DNA of 64,000 nucleotides from Sphingobacterium sp. (GTDB lineage: Bacteria > Bacteroidota > Bacteroidia > Sphingobacteriales > Sphingobacteriaceae): the NCBI GenBank assembly GCA_031286695.1, contig JAITTY010000011.1:682001-746000 (forward strand), in the 5' to 3' direction. Position numbers and translations under genes: made by a program. Numbering within the stretch: the first letter of the stretch is position 1; the number at the start of each line of letters is the position of its first letter. Under the pieces are notes generated by a model. It had not been told where the DNA came from. It saw only the letters and a program-made list of their open reading frames with translations, and did not search any database. Positions 63,718-64,000 of this stretch are shown here, one piece after another.

Positions 63718-64000
63718 TTACTTGTCTTTTAATTGGTTTATCTCATCCGGATTAATGGTCTTGTAATGTCGATAGACATTTAATACGATAGCTAATCCAA
63801 CGGCGACTGCGGCCGCTGCAAGAACGATGGCAAATAATGCGAAAATTTGTCCACCATAACTCAATTTATCGTATTTTCCAAAGGCCACAAAGTTCAGGAT
63901 AGCGGCATTGATCATCAACTCAATACCGACCAAAATCATAATTGCATTTTTCTTGGAAAGAACCGTATAGAGCCCAATACAAAAGATACAAGCACTTACC
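63718..64000 (-). CDS. nuoK: NADH-quinone oxidoreductase subunit K (5' end beyond window)
   Basis: The frame is open to the window edge. The Met encoded at 63939 is internal: residues upstream of it read 'CIFCIGLYTVLSKKNAIM', which is the normal NuoK first and second helix region, and 'LVGIELMINAAILNF' (the conserved helix 2 Glu) follows. 'YGGQIFALFAIVLAAAAVAV' is helix 3, where the usual conserved Glu (AAAEA in many NuoK) is replaced by Ala/Val in this reading. NuoK is a three-helix proton-channel subunit. The missing N-terminal residues lie outside the window. Confidence 0.93.
   Translation of the reverse strand, partial: VSACIFCIGLYTVLSKKNAIMILVGIELMINAAILNFVAFGKYDKLSYGGQIFALFAIVLAAAAVAVGLAIVLNVYRHYKTINPDEINQLKDK

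Noticed and set aside
63718..63939. A complete 73-residue NuoK starting at the Met encoded at 63939
   Set aside because: The frame continues upstream to the window edge with family-typical NuoK residues, so this Met is internal and the gene is partial.
1..64000. CRISPR arrays, rRNA/tRNA genes, prophage or intact insertion sequences
   Set aside because: I saw no regularly spaced repeats, tRNA-like cloverleaf, rRNA sequence, integrase or transposase frame when reading through the window.

Overview
The window is a chromosomal segment of a Bacteroidota bacterium, most likely of the Sphingobacteriaceae (Sphingobacterium or a close relative). The evidence is two FecI-type sigma factor/FecR anti-sigma pairs feeding TonB-dependent receptors, a SusC/SusD pair, a DUF4249 lipoprotein, DUF5686 and DUF4254 proteins, MnmD, many 'CKK' lipoproteins, and starts without strong Shine-Dalgarno sequences. 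I saw no rRNA, tRNA, CRISPR array, integrase or intact insertion sequence.

Layout. 1-3.4 kb: the end of a GT4 glycosyltransferase gene, a polyprenyl diphosphate synthase, an omega-amidase and a MarR regulator. 3.4-12.7 kb: a glutamate-synthase-like FMN protein, a cytochrome c maturation group (CcmE, CcmF and a DUF2520 protein), an LpxR-like lipid A deacylase, a dicarboxylate/amino acid symporter and mnmD. 12.8-20.8 kb: a nutrient-uptake operon with ECF sigma factor, FecR, SusC, SusD and an exported PPP-type phosphatase. 20.8-29.7 kb, mainly minus strand: a DUF6266-like protein, a SMUG-type DNA glycosylase, a MACPF (perforin-like) lipoprotein, an S41 protease lipoprotein, a SlyD-type FKBP, a YyaL/DUF255 protein, a lipoprotein of unknown function and a start-less lipoprotein remnant. 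29.9-34.9 kb: a second sigma/FecR/receptor/DUF4249 operon. 35.0-41.0 kb: a VirJ/AcvB-like hydrolase, a DUF5686 outer-membrane protein and an MprF-type aminoacyl-phosphatidylglycerol synthase. 41.0-41.5 kb: SixA-like phosphatase.

41.6-57.9 kb is a surface-glycan locus, and its core is visibly AT-rich. A plus-strand operon (glycosyltransferase, FdtA, FdtB) makes and probably transfers a 3-amino-3,6-dideoxyhexose. It converges on nine minus-strand genes for glycosyltransferases, including a GT11 fucosyltransferase, a GT2-GT4 fusion and a tandem pair of CgeB-like paralogues. GT32 and GT90 genes (plus) and GT4, GT9 and DUF4254 genes (minus) follow. 57.9-64.0 kb holds DUF4254 and the end of the respiratory complex I operon (nuoK-L-M-N, minus strand), with nuoK cut by the window edge.

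Most noteworthy: a VirJ/AcvB-like lysyl-PG hydrolase homologue three genes from an MprF-like synthase, with a strong terminator hairpin whose T-tract runs directly into the start codon of the gene between them; a MACPF lipoprotein with a C-terminal DUF5648-like repeat region; a SusCD operon carrying an exported PPP-family phosphatase; a CcmE with CxxxY in place of the usual HxxxY haem-binding motif; and a GC-richer, gene-free island of about 280 bp at 21.7-22.0 kb.
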